A stretch of 15,220 nt of DNA from UBA4661 sp002405405 (GCA_036847245.1 DAIUAL010000070.1:1-15220), one strand, 5' to 3'. Positions 1 through 7,682 are shown, numbered from the stretch's first letter. Program-made: numbers and translations. The notes: generated by a model from the letters alone, not told the origin.

Positions 1-365
1 GACACATCATTATAGCAATCGATATCAATACCACTCAAACGCGGGAATTCTTTGACTTTGATGACCACATATACACCGAGTTGTGTTTGGCGCGATACGA
101 TGATATCCACATCTGCAAATTGCTTTCTACGCCACAATGTTTTGACGGCATCTTGGGTCCGCGAAGGAGAAAAATCGTCGCCCAATTCCAAGCCTGAAAT
201 TGCGATAATACTCTGCTGATCGGCAATAGTATTCCCCTCCACCGAGATACCCATAATTTTCGGATATGTTGGCTTGCGTGGTGCTGCACCGCCACCTTGT
301 GCCATAAGCATGCTGCCCGCACAGAGCATAGCTATCATGCTCACAAGCATAAAAACACGCAGCAT
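1..365 (-). CDS. bamA: Outer-membrane protein assembly factor BamA (N-terminal part, truncated by window edge)
   Basis: The reading frame runs leftward off the window, so only about 121 residues are seen. It opens with a signal peptide (MLRVFMLVSMIAMLCAGSML, then MAQGG), with Arg at position 3 and a hydrophobic core ending near residue 23. Next comes a POTRA-like stretch: 'ISVEGN', 'ISGLELGDDFS', 'DAVKTLWRRKQFADVDI', 'GVYVVIKVKEFPRL'. This is the beta-alpha-alpha-beta-beta pattern of POTRA1 in BamA/Omp85 proteins, which fold and insert outer-membrane beta-barrels. The beta-barrel itself is outside the window. It lies 153 bases downstream of uppS in the same direction, a common order in Bacteroidota. 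An in-frame ATG at 422 would add 19 residues in front of the signal peptide; I prefer 365 because it gives a normal short n-region. No Shine-Dalgarno sequence is seen at either start. TamA or another Omp85 member is possible but less likely next to uppS. Confidence 0.85.
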   Translation of the reverse strand, partial: MLRVFMLVSMIAMLCAGSMLMAQGGGAAPRKPTYPKIMGISVEGNTIADQQSIIAISGLELGDDFSPSRTQDAVKTLWRRKQFADVDIIVSRQTQLGVYVVIKVKEFPRLSGIDIDCYNDV

Positions 366-518
366 TATACTTGCACGAGCGACAAAGAAACCCGGAACAA
401 CTACTTGAAATACTTTATACATCGTATGCTTTAGAGAACAAATCACAACAACAAGAACAATATTGAAACAACACCAATACTCACATTTCAGGACAGCTCA
501 TTTAATATGATACACACT

Positions 519-1388
519 TTATGAACGCAAAGCGGAAAGAATTTTCTTCAATCTTGTCTGATCGCCAAATTTTGACTCTTCCGGAGTTGTTTCCTTACAC
601 TCGGCAATTTGTGCCGAAGTTTGACCGAAACGTCGCTCGCGCTTACTATACACCGCCAGAGCTTCATACAATTCTGCCCTACGAAAATTTGGGAAAAGCG
701 TTTCTGTTACATACAATTCAGAATATGCAATTTCCCACAGCAAAAAATTGCTGACACGCAGTTCACCGCTAGTTCTGATGAGTAAATCGGGATCAGGTGT
801 TCCTGCCGTAGAAAGATACTGTGCTATTGACTCTTCCGTGATATCTTCCGGCGAAAGTTTTCTACGACGAACATCCAGTGCCATCATCTGCATAGCACGA
901 GTGAGATCCCATCTGCCGCTGTAACTGAGCGCGAGTGTCAGGGTCAAACCCGTATTATCTTTCATTCGCTCGATACACTCATATAATTCTTTTTGTACAG
1001 GCTTTGGTAAAGCATTGAGCTTGCCTATAGCACGGAGTCGAACATTGTTTCGATGTAACTCTTCAAATTCTGCTCGCAGATAATGCAGAAGCAAATCCAT
1101 AAGAATACCAACTTCTGTTGCAGGTCTGCGCCAATTCTCCGTTGAAAACGCATACAATGTCAAATACTCGATCCCAATTGTCGAAGCTGCTTCAACCAAA
1201 TCACGCACACTGTTGATACCCTCTTTGTGCCCTGCTGCACGAGGTAGCGAATGAGCTTGCGCCCACCGACCATTACCATCCATAATAATGGCAACATGGC
1301 GCGGAATATTGCCAATTGCCATTAACTCTGTCTGTTGTCGTTTATCATCTGCTGTTTGTCGTTCGATCCACTTCACGTTGCTACTCAT
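519..1388 (-). CDS. uppS: Undecaprenyl-diphosphate synthase (cis-prenyltransferase)
   Basis: This enzyme condenses isopentenyl diphosphate onto farnesyl diphosphate to make C55 undecaprenyl diphosphate, the lipid carrier for peptidoglycan and other envelope polymers. The 289-residue product shows all the family blocks: HVAIIMDGNGRWA at 31-43 with the catalytic Asp37, FSTENW at 81-86, SYSGRWDL around 155-162, the IPP-binding segment PDLLIRTSGELRVSNF at 200-215, and RRFG near 252-255. It is a little longer than the usual 240-260 residues. The surplus is a charged N-terminal stretch of about 27 residues before IPRHVAIIMDG. An internal ATG at 1322 (Met23, MAIGNIPRH) would give a standard-length protein of 267 residues and cannot be excluded; neither start has a clear ribosome binding site. 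bamA follows 153 bases downstream, so an envelope-biogenesis operon is likely. A candidate promoter lies about 125 bases upstream. Confidence 0.96.
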   Translation of the reverse strand: MSSNVKWIERQTADDKRQQTELMAIGNIPRHVAIIMDGNGRWAQAHSLPRAAGHKEGINSVRDLVEAASTIGIEYLTLYAFSTENWRRPATEVGILMDLLLHYLRAEFEELHRNNVRLRAIGKLNALPKPVQKELYECIERMKDNTGLTLTLALSYSGRWDLTRAMQMMALDVRRRKLSPEDITEESIAQYLSTAGTPDPDLLIRTSGELRVSNFLLWEIAYSELYVTETLFPNFRRAELYEALAVYSKRERRFGQTSAQIAECKETTPEESKFGDQTRLKKILSALRS

Positions 1389-1511
1389 TGAGAAAAGTTA
1401 TGGTGAAATTATGTGTCGAGAAATATGACTGCATTTTATTTTCTGCAGAACACACAAATCTATGTCTTACAATGCTCTATGGCATCTTAAATTATGTAAA
1501 AAAACAAGCCA

Positions 1512-1542
1512 CAAAAATACTGTATCCGCAAAGATTGAACAA
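1512..1542 (-). promoter_or_regulatory. Candidate Bacteroidota-type promoter for uppS
   Basis: Read on the minus strand, TATTTTTG (1519-1512) matches the TAnnTTTG -7 element of Bacteroidota primary-sigma promoters. A TTG (1542-1540) lies 20 bases upstream, close to the usual -33 spacing. The uppS start codon is about 120 bases downstream. The same octamer occurs upstream of two other minus-strand genes in the window. The motif match is direct; promoter function is inferred. Confidence 0.4.
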
Positions 1543-1609
1543 CTCCACATAAAATGAATTGTTTTTCATTTCAGTAAGTTTTATCTTCCTATGCTGTTTT
1601 AGAAATTTT

Positions 1610-1625
1610 CGGCAACATGTTACCG
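1610..1625. promoter_or_regulatory. Imperfect 16-bp palindrome upstream of the spt-like gene (possible operator)
   Basis: CGGCAACATGTTACCG has two-fold symmetry with a single mismatched pair (C/A), centred on AACATGTT. It ends 43 bases before the ATG at 1669. A palindrome of this quality is expected several times by chance in 15 kb, so only its position between two divergent genes makes it notable. Operator function is a guess. Confidence 0.25.
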
Positions 1626-1668
1626 CATATATTGCATTTTTTTAATCTTCTTTTTTGTGAGTTGGGGT

Positions 1669-2868
1669 ATGGCAGATATTTTTCAAAAGTGTATCGATTT
1701 TACGCGCGCCGATGATGCAAAAGCCAAGGGTGTATATCCTTATTTTCGTGCTGTACAAGAGAACGAAGGTCCGGTAGTCCTTATGGAAGGGCGCAAAGTC
1801 ATCATGGCGGGATCAAACAATTACTTAGGTCTGACAGCACATCCTAAAGTAAAAGAAGCCGCCATCAAAGCCATTGAGAAATATGGTACAAGCTGCTCCG
1901 GCTCGCGCTATCTGACCGGCACTATTGATTTGCACATTGAACTTGAACATCGCTTGGCAAAGTATCTTGGCTATGAAGCTGTTCTGCTTTTCAGCACGGG
2001 CTATCAAACAGCGTTGGGAACGATTTCCGCTCTTGTACAAAAGGGTGATTATGTGATTTCTGACAAAGAAAATCATGCCTGTATTATCAATGGCGCAATG
2101 CTTGCCAAAGGTGGTTTTGCAGAATTTGTTCGTTATAAGCATGATGATATGGAAGACTTAGAGCGTGTGCTTGCTCGTCTGCCGGAGAATGCTCAGAAAC
2201 TCGTTGTAACTGATGGTGTTTTCTCCGTCACAGGAAAAATTGTCAATCTACCCGACCTTGTTAAGGTTGCAAAAAAATATGGTGCGCGTGTGATGGTTGA
2301 TGATGCTCATGCAACGGGTGTTATTGGTGAAGCGGGACGCGGTACAGCAAATTTCTATGGTATGACTGCAGAAACAGATATGACCATGGGAACTTTCTCA
2401 AAATCTTTTGCATCGCTTGGTGGTTTTGTTGCAGGACCGGAGCGTGTTATTAATTACATCAAACACACTTCGCCGGGCTTGATTTTCAGTGCAAGTCCGA
2501 CCCCTGCCTCTGTCGCATCAGCTCTCGCCGCACTCGATATCATCGAAGCAGAGCCATGGCGCGTTAACAAACTTATCGAAAATGCAAACTATGCCCGCAA
2601 AGGTCTACAACAAACGGGTTTCCATGTTCTTGAAGGTCAGACCGGCATTGTACCGGTTATTATCGGCGAGTTTGAACCAGCACTTGCCTTTTGGAAGCAA
2701 CTTTATGATCGTGATCTCTTTGTCAATGCTTTTGTACCACCGGGCGTACCGCCAAACATGAGCATGATGCGAACAAGTTATATGGCATCGCATGAAAAAG
2801 AGCATCTGGATAAAATTATCGAAATCTTTAACGATGTGGCTCAAGTTATGGGTGTCGGACGCAACTAA
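1669..2868 (+). CDS. spt: PLP-dependent alpha-oxoamine synthase, probably serine palmitoyltransferase
   Basis: Members of this fold-type I family condense an amino acid with an acyl-CoA and release CO2 and CoA; serine palmitoyltransferase makes 3-ketodihydrosphingosine, the first step of sphingolipid synthesis. The product is 399 residues from ATG 1669. Visible landmarks are GSNNYLGLT (substrate-site loop), GTSCSGSRYLTGT, ENHACIINGA with the His136 that stacks on the cofactor ring, VMVDDAHATGVIGEAGRG (Asp/His contacting PLP), and TMGTFSKSFASLGGF with the Schiff-base Lys245. 'KGVYPYFR' near the N-terminus and 'RTSYMASHEKEHLDKI' near the C-terminus recall the Bacteroides Spt subgroup more than BioF (AONS) or Kbl. 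There is no biotin operon or tdh next to it, which fits Spt. An in-frame GTG at 1657 would add four residues; ATG is preferred. Family membership is near certain; the exact acyl-CoA and amino acid are inferred. Confidence 0.85.
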   Translation: MADIFQKCIDFTRADDAKAKGVYPYFRAVQENEGPVVLMEGRKVIMAGSNNYLGLTAHPKVKEAAIKAIEKYGTSCSGSRYLTGTIDLHIELEHRLAKYLGYEAVLLFSTGYQTALGTISALVQKGDYVISDKENHACIINGAMLAKGGFAEFVRYKHDDMEDLERVLARLPENAQKLVVTDGVFSVTGKIVNLPDLVKVAKKYGARVMVDDAHATGVIGEAGRGTANFYGMTAETDMTMGTFSKSFASLGGFVAGPERVINYIKHTSPGLIFSASPTPASVASALAALDIIEAEPWRVNKLIENANYARKGLQQTGFHVLEGQTGIVPVIIGEFEPALAFWKQLYDRDLFVNAFVPPGVPPNMSMMRTSYMASHEKEHLDKIIEIFNDVAQVMGVGRN

Positions 2869-2898
2869 GATATCCCCCAAGCTGAGAGAATAAATGCA

Positions 2899-2925
2899 AA
2901 CAGGCGGGCTTTGTGTCCGCCTGTT
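2899..2925 (+). terminator. GC-rich hairpin after the spt-like gene
   Basis: Arms AACAGGCGG (2899-2907) and CCGCCTGTT (2917-2925) pair perfectly over 9 bp around a 9-base loop, starting 30 bases after the stop codon. No T-tract follows; instead a second small hairpin, GTATG/CATAC (2926-2940), comes directly after. It may act as a terminator or as a 3'-end stabiliser between the spt-like gene and the PrsW gene. Confidence 0.5.
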
Positions 2926-2964
2926 GTATGAAAACCATACTTACACTTCAGAGATTTCCACGTC

Positions 2965-3915
2965 ATGCCCGATTGGCTTCAAACTTCGATACAGTCATTT
3001 TTTTCACTACCCTTTGCGGTTGTGCCTATGCTTGTTTTTTTAGGCATTGCACATCGACTGAATCGTTATCAACCTGCTCCGGTATGGCTTGTCCTGCTTC
3101 ATTTTGCATGGGGGGCAGTGGGCGCAACCACGATCGCATCAGCAATTAATTCCTTCGCTGAAAATACGCTTATGTTTCTTGCTATGAATACGGGCTTGGC
3201 GGTATTTACAACGGCGGTGATTGTTGCTCCTCTCAGCGAAGAACCTGCTAAAGCAATACTCTTCTTTTTTACCACACGATTGAAACAATTTCATCATGGC
3301 AGCGATGGTGTAATCTATGGTGTGGCTGTTGGTTTCGGTTTTGGAATGACCGAAAACTATTTGTATTTCATGCAAGCCGCCGCAAGTGACGAATGGCTTT
3401 CGCTTGTTGTTGCACGAACACTCTTTAGTGCCATGCTCCATGCGATTGCTACGGGGATTGTCGGCGGGATTATGGGCTATAGTAAATTTGCTCGCGGAAA
3501 AGTTTCGCCGGGTTGGATGCTCCTTGGCTTACTACCGTCGATAGTTTTGCATGGAATATGGAATTTCTCTGCAAAAGTACCTTCATTTAATGGCTTGGGC
3601 TTTCTTGCAATTGCCTCAGCATTTGGTATCCTGACGACTTTGTTCATCCTCTTTTTATATTTGGAGCGTCGTGTTATCAAACGTGAACTTCATGAAGAAA
3701 TTATCCGCGGCGGCTTACCACAAAGTGTTTTACCTTCGTCGTTTACAGCAACGACCAATAACGAAAAGACAAAAGCATTTTCTCGTCTTTGTACCGAGTT
3801 TGCCTTAGAACGACTTGCCGGAAAGCGAGAATATCGCCACGAAGAAAAAGTTCTTCACCTCGAGCGCCTGCAAACTCTGCGCAGCCAGATTCTTCATCAT
3901 CTTTCTGACATCTGA
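2965..3915 (+). CDS. PrsW-family intramembrane metalloprotease with C-terminal cytoplasmic extension
   Basis: The 316-residue product is a polytopic membrane protein with about seven to eight hydrophobic segments within residues 10-235. The three PrsW-family motif regions are present: SEEPAK at 91-96 (the EExxK motif), GFGMTEN at 125-131, and the later histidines in MLHA (His159) and VLHGIWN (His196), which together would bind zinc. In Bacillus, PrsW cleaves the anti-sigma factor RsiW at the membrane; many other family members have no known substrate, and no sigma/anti-sigma pair is visible here. After the last membrane helix the sequence changes at about 235 (LERRVIKRELHEE) to a charged, helical tail of about 80 residues with no domain I recognise. 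The gene starts 96 bases after the spt-like stop in the same direction, so co-transcription is possible unless the hairpin at 2899-2925 terminates. No Shine-Dalgarno sequence is seen. Confidence 0.85.
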   Translation: MPDWLQTSIQSFFSLPFAVVPMLVFLGIAHRLNRYQPAPVWLVLLHFAWGAVGATTIASAINSFAENTLMFLAMNTGLAVFTTAVIVAPLSEEPAKAILFFFTTRLKQFHHGSDGVIYGVAVGFGFGMTENYLYFMQAAASDEWLSLVVARTLFSAMLHAIATGIVGGIMGYSKFARGKVSPGWMLLGLLPSIVLHGIWNFSAKVPSFNGLGFLAIASAFGILTTLFILFLYLERRVIKRELHEEIIRGGLPQSVLPSSFTATTNNEKTKAFSRLCTEFALERLAGKREYRHEEKVLHLERLQTLRSQILHHLSDI

Positions 3916-3932
3916 CTCTTTTTATTCAGTTC

Positions 3933-4880
3933 TCAAGTAGTCTTGGCTCTTCGCAGTGCCAACACACCAACACTCGAAACAATAATTCCGGCGGCAATAA
4001 TTGTTTGTATAGTCAGCGGTTCTCCTCCGAGCCAACTACCGACAACAACAGCAATCACAGGATTGATATACGCATAGTTTGTTGCATAGTGCGGCGGCAC
4101 ATTCCGTAAGAGCCATAGGTACGCAGTATAAGCGATATAGGAACCGAATACAAAGAGATATACAAAAGACCATGCTGATTTAGCTGTAATCATCATAGGC
4201 GACCATGCATGCCACTCGCCACGCAGTCCACCCGCCACGATAGTCATAACACCGCCAAAAAGCATTTGTAAACCTGCCGCCATATATGGTTCGGCATTGA
4301 CAGGGTGATACTTGACAATCATCGAACCAAAACTCCAACACAATGCCGCAAGCAATGTCAACAACACACCTTCAATGCGAATATGAGTCGTACCATGCAG
4401 TGCCGGCTCAACCAGAATACCGATACCAATAGTGCCGGCAAACAAACAGATGAACACCAAAGATGCAGGTCGTTTGCCGCCCGGACGCACCCACTCCATC
4501 ATCGACATGATCAAAGGCACTAACGAAATTATCAGTGCCATAGTACCACTCGGCATCATCCGTGCCGCCATCGAAGAGGCACCATTATTGAGAAGTACCA
4601 TAATCAACCCCAACAAAAGAGCCATACGTACCTGCTCTCGTGTTGGTCGTAATGTCTTTTTCATTACCCATACAGTCGCAAGAAACATAATACCACACAA
4701 GGTATTACGCACCCCTGCCATCGTGAGTGGCGGAATTGTTTCGACTGCAAAACGCAAACCCAAATATGTTGTTCCCCAAATCAAATACACAGCGGCAAAT
4801 GAGAGGAGCGCCTTCACGCGAAAAGAAGCCCGACGTATTTTTCCGATGGTCATACTAACGATATTTTGCGATGGTTGCAT
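3933..4880 (-). CDS. DMT-superfamily (EamA) transporter
   Basis: The 315-residue product has about ten hydrophobic segments arranged as two tandem EamA repeats, roughly residues 24-156 and 170-308. Hallmarks are VYLIWGTTYLGLRFAVETIPP at the start of repeat 1, ALCWSFGSMIVK at the start of repeat 2, and YAYINPVIAVVVGSWLGGEPL in the penultimate helix region. Family members export or import amino acids, nucleosides or other small metabolites across the inner membrane; the substrate cannot be told from sequence. The start at 4880 is well supported because AAAGGAG (minus strand, 4894-4888) stands 7 bases before the ATG, a strong Shine-Dalgarno sequence that other genes in the window lack. It converges with the PrsW gene, with only 17 bases between the two stops, and no terminator is evident there. 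It lies 159 bases downstream of the dehydrogenase gene and may have its own promoter. Confidence 0.9.
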   Translation of the reverse strand: MQPSQNIVSMTIGKIRRASFRVKALLSFAAVYLIWGTTYLGLRFAVETIPPLTMAGVRNTLCGIMFLATVWVMKKTLRPTREQVRMALLLGLIMVLLNNGASSMAARMMPSGTMALIISLVPLIMSMMEWVRPGGKRPASLVFICLFAGTIGIGILVEPALHGTTHIRIEGVLLTLLAALCWSFGSMIVKYHPVNAEPYMAAGLQMLFGGVMTIVAGGLRGEWHAWSPMMITAKSAWSFVYLFVFGSYIAYTAYLWLLRNVPPHYATNYAYINPVIAVVVGSWLGGEPLTIQTIIAAGIIVSSVGVLALRRAKTT

Positions 4881-4887
4881 GGCAATG

Positions 4888-4894
4888 CTCCTTT
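4888..4894 (-). promoter_or_regulatory. Strong Shine-Dalgarno sequence for the EamA transporter gene
   Basis: AAAGGAG on the minus strand, 7 bases from the ATG at 4880. It decides the start of this gene and is exceptional here: uppS, S1, mutS, hisG, ABC and the dehydrogenase show no comparable site. Confidence 0.75.
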
Positions 4895-4995
4895 GTATTC
4901 AATGGTTGGTAAAACAAGAAACAACAGAACAATCTACATTTCTTGTCAAAAAGAGCATCATTAATGAGTAAAAAAAATACTCGAAAAAGAACCAT

Positions 4996-5003
4996 CAAAG
5001 CTA
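4996..5003 (-). promoter_or_regulatory. Candidate -7 promoter element for the EamA transporter gene
   Basis: TAGCTTTG on the minus strand fits the TAnnTTTG element and would give a leader of about 110 bases. No clear -33 TTTG is found upstream, and the motif is short enough to occur by chance. Confidence 0.22.
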
Positions 5004-5039
5004 CTCTTTATTGGAAAACATATTTGAATAACAACTCAA

Positions 5040-6041
5040 CTACACTATCCGCAGAACGATTTTACCTGACTGTTTACCGGCACGCATTGTTTCAAATGCT
5101 TGTGTAGCATCTTCAAGAGCGAAGACTGAATCAACTATTGGCACAATGTTTTTCTGTTCGACATACGACAACATGCGAGCATATTCTTGATCACTCCCCA
5201 TCGTTGTGCCTTGTAAGCGTAATTGTTTCCAAAAGATGCGTTGTACATTGAGTTCTTTGGGTTTGCCGAGCGTTGCACCAAAAAACACATAGCGTCCGCC
5301 ATACCGGAGTACTTCGATAAAGAGATTGATTTGATCGCCACATGCACTGTCAATTACTGCATCACACTCACCTGCTTGAGTAAGCAATTCTTTATGCCAA
5401 CCCTCCATGCGATAATTGACACCACCTTTTGCACCGAGTGCGATCGCTTGATGTATTTTAGCGTCGTCACTCGAACTCACCCATACTTCTGCGCCTTGCG
5501 CCAGGGCAAATTGCAATGCAAACTGCGCTACGCCACCACCGATACCCGTAATCAGCACCTTGTGTGTAGACATGATTTCTGCTTGCGTCATGACCGCACG
5601 AAATGCCGTCAATCCACCAAGTGGTAATGCCGCCGCCTGCTCCATTGTAAGATGACGAGGCTTGAGATTGACTCTATCCGTCTTTACCACAACATATTCT
5701 GCAAATGTTCCTTGCGAGGGCATACCGAGCACTTGGTAATCTTTGGGATGCTGCGCGTCATTACTATCTCCCCACCCCATTTGCGGGTTGATCATAACTT
5801 CTTTGCCGATCCATTCAGAATCATTATCACTACCAACTGATTCTACAACGCCTGCCCCGTCTGATCCTAAAATCGCCGGATACTGAATACGAGCATACTG
5901 TCCTTGGTAGATCCATTCGTCACGATGATTAAGTGCAGCAGCATGAAGACGAACACGCACCTCTCCACTCTTTGGCATAGGATCAGGAACATGCTCTACA
6001 TGAAATGCTACAGGGTTTTGTCGAAGAACAAGTGCTTTCAT
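5040..6041 (-). CDS. Zinc-independent medium-chain dehydrogenase/reductase (quinone oxidoreductase-like)
   Basis: The 333-residue product begins MKALVLRQNP and has the two-part MDR fold: a GroES-like N-terminal domain (EVRVRLHAAALNHRDEW; PAILGSDGAGVVESVG near 56-71) and a Rossmann nucleotide-binding domain with GIGGGVAQFALQ at about 166-177. The cysteine cluster that holds structural zinc in classical alcohol dehydrogenases is absent, and the catalytic-zinc Cys is replaced by Asn (LNHRD). This points to the NADPH-dependent quinone oxidoreductase/enoyl-reductase-like branch, which reduces quinones or activated alkenes. The substrate is unknown. An in-frame ATG at 6068 would add MFFVIFCCS, which does not resemble the family; the homology-based start at 6041 is better. 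It sits between the S1 terminator and the EamA transporter gene, both on the same strand, and carries its own candidate -7 element at 6080-6087. Confidence 0.88.
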   Translation of the reverse strand: MKALVLRQNPVAFHVEHVPDPMPKSGEVRVRLHAAALNHRDEWIYQGQYARIQYPAILGSDGAGVVESVGSDNDSEWIGKEVMINPQMGWGDSNDAQHPKDYQVLGMPSQGTFAEYVVVKTDRVNLKPRHLTMEQAAALPLGGLTAFRAVMTQAEIMSTHKVLITGIGGGVAQFALQFALAQGAEVWVSSSDDAKIHQAIALGAKGGVNYRMEGWHKELLTQAGECDAVIDSACGDQINLFIEVLRYGGRYVFFGATLGKPKELNVQRIFWKQLRLQGTTMGSDQEYARMLSYVEQKNIVPIVDSVFALEDATQAFETMRAGKQSGKIVLRIV

Positions 6042-6079
6042 AGAACAACAAAAAATCACAAAAAACAAAAGTTACATCT

Positions 6080-6087
6080 CAAAAATA
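6080..6087 (-). promoter_or_regulatory. Candidate -7 promoter element for the MDR dehydrogenase gene
   Basis: TATTTTTG on the minus strand, about 39 bases before the ATG at 6041 and just after the S1 terminator. It is the same octamer as upstream of uppS and the ABC exporter gene. No convincing -33 box is found. Confidence 0.35.
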
Positions 6088-6091
6088 CCTA

Positions 6092-6133
6092 CCAAAACAA
6101 CACAGCCGACCTGCTTTTCGCATGTCGGCTGTG
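6092..6133 (-). terminator. Intrinsic terminator after the ribosomal protein S1 gene
   Basis: On the minus strand CACAGCCGAC (6133-6124) pairs with GTCGGCTGTG (6110-6101), a perfect 10-bp stem. Inside it TGC/GCA can pair around a GAAAA loop, so the whole folds as a 13-bp stem with one mismatch. The T-rich tract TTGTTTTGG (6100-6092) follows. It begins 34 bases after the S1 stop codon and separates S1 from the dehydrogenase gene. Confidence 0.85.
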
Positions 6134-6167
6134 ATTGTCTGCACTTTTCTGTTCTGCATGAGCAAAT

Positions 6168-7682
6168 TTATTCGTTGCCGGTAAGACGTTTACGCTCATC
6201 TTCGGAGAGCAAGTCCAGCAAGGACATTTCTGACTGCACTGCCTGCGGTGCCGGAAGACGTTCACGACTATTGTTATCGCGACGCTCGCCACGACGGTCA
6301 TTGTTACCGCCTTCACGACGTGGACGATTATCACGACCACCTTCGCCACCCTCGCGACGTTTGCGATCAGTACGCGCAGGACGCTCGCCCCCTTCTTCCG
6401 GTGCTCCACCTTGATCAAACCCTTCCATACCAAGAATCAGTGAGCGATTCTCTGAAGAAAGATCCATGATGATAACACTAATTTGATCGCCTGCTTTGAA
6501 TGGCTCTTTTTGGTTACGCAGATTCGGAACCATTTTACCACGCGGCATAAATCCATCGATTTCTTCTGTCAACGTGATAATGATACCTGATTGCGATACT
6601 TCTTTGACTGTCCCTTGTGCTTGTTGTCCGATTGTAAATTGCGATGCAATAGTATCCCATGGATTAGCTTGCAATTGTTTATAGCCAAGTTGAAGTTTGC
6701 GTTTTGCTGTTGCAACTGACAAGACAACCACTTCAATTTCTTGTCCTTTTTGGAAAAGTTCGCTTGGATGTTTCAGACGTTTTGCCCACGACATTTCAGA
6801 GATATGCACCATCCCTTCTACACCGGATTTTACTTCGACATATACACCAAAATCCGTTACACCACGTACTGTGCCACGGATATGAGTACCCGGAGGCAAT
6901 TCACTTTCGAGCGTTTCCCATGGATCTGACTCAAGCTCTTTCATACTTAAAGAGATACGCTCTTTTGCAGGATCAATTTCCTTAATAATTGCCGTGATTG
7001 TATCACCTTTTTTCAAAATATCTTGTGGTTTTGCAATACGGCGATTGGAGATAGCTGATACGTGGATCATACCATCAACCGGACCAAGATTGACAAACGC
7101 GCCAAACTCTGTGAAGGAAACCACTTTACCTTCCACTTTTTGTCCGACTTGATAATTTTTCATTTCGTCAGCACGCAACAAACGGCGGCGTGTAACAATA
7201 ACGCGTGATTTGTCTTTTTCATTCAACTCATGCACATGCACCGGGAATGTTTCACGGATCAAGGCAAGGTGATCGGTTTCACTTGGATTTACTTTCAATG
7301 AAAGATGTGATGTCGGCAAGAAAAGAGGCATGTTTTTATAGGTTACCAAAATACCGCCGCGCACACGCCGACTACCGGAAACCTCGACTGTTGTACCGGC
7401 TTTTTTCGCCGCAGCAAGCTCTGCATACAGCGCTTCTGCATCATAGCTTGGTCGCTCAACACGCTCTTTTTTAGGTTTTTCCTCACCGCTCACTTCTGAT
7501 GAAGTCTCCCCAACTTCTTCAGTTGAAGCACTTGCCTCAGGAGCAGTTTGCTCAGTTACTGCCTGCTCAGCTACGGTAGCATCCGGCGTTGCTACTGCCT
7601 CAGCAGATACAGGGCTTTCAGTGGATTGCACAGGGGTAGTACCCTCTGTTTCCAACACGGTTTCATTCATCACATCGCTCAT
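6168..7682 (-). CDS. rpsA: 30S ribosomal protein S1 with acidic N-terminal and Arg/Gly-rich C-terminal extensions
   Basis: S1 binds mRNA and helps dock leaderless-SD or structured messages on the 30S subunit, which suits a genome where most genes lack Shine-Dalgarno sites. The 504 residues divide into: an acidic Ala/Glu/Thr/Ser-rich, probably disordered stretch (1-72); a degenerate S1-like repeat (about 95-167); and three clear S1 OB-fold repeats at 178-248 (VEGKVVSFTEFGAFVNLGPVDGMIHVS), 264-335 (IRGTVRGVTDFGVYVEVKSGVEGMVHIS) and 350-418. The region at 424-475 is rich in Arg, Gly, Glu and Asn (RREGG, GGRDNRPRR, DRRGERRD). The protein ends with a short amphipathic segment, MSLLDLLSEDERKRL. Enterobacterial S1 has six repeats in about 557 residues, so this one is reduced. 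It has its own terminator and is divergent from mutS. No SD precedes ATG 7682. A non-ribosomal S1-repeat protein is the alternative. Confidence 0.88.
   Translation of the reverse strand: MSDVMNETVLETEGTTPVQSTESPVSAEAVATPDATVAEQAVTEQTAPEASASTEEVGETSSEVSGEEKPKKERVERPSYDAEALYAELAAAKKAGTTVEVSGSRRVRGGILVTYKNMPLFLPTSHLSLKVNPSETDHLALIRETFPVHVHELNEKDKSRVIVTRRRLLRADEMKNYQVGQKVEGKVVSFTEFGAFVNLGPVDGMIHVSAISNRRIAKPQDILKKGDTITAIIKEIDPAKERISLSMKELESDPWETLESELPPGTHIRGTVRGVTDFGVYVEVKSGVEGMVHISEMSWAKRLKHPSELFQKGQEIEVVVLSVATAKRKLQLGYKQLQANPWDTIASQFTIGQQAQGTVKEVSQSGIIITLTEEIDGFMPRGKMVPNLRNQKEPFKAGDQISVIIMDLSSENRSLILGMEGFDQGGAPEEGGERPARTDRKRREGGEGGRDNRPRREGGNNDRRGERRDNNSRERLPAPQAVQSEMSLLDLLSEDERKRLTGNE

Noticed and set aside
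1552..1571. AAATGAA / TTCATTT hairpin between uppS and the spt-like gene
   Set aside because: It is a 7-bp stem made almost only of A and T, has no T-tract, and such stems are frequent in AT-rich spacers.
4432..4971. 179-residue plus-strand open frame opposite the EamA transporter
   Set aside because: The opposite strand encodes a clear ten-helix transporter with a strong ribosome site; the plus-strand translation has no family features.
4966..4982. GAGTA / TACTC hairpin as a terminator for the dehydrogenase gene
   Set aside because: The stem is only 5 bp with an all-T loop on the minus strand and lies about 60 bases past the stop; too weak to call.
6089..6433. Open frames on both strands over the end of the S1 gene (for example a 114-residue minus-strand frame and 73-79-residue plus-strand frames)
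   Set aside because: They are shadows of the repetitive Arg/Gly-rich coding sequence; their translations are low in complexity and have no recognisable domain or start signal.
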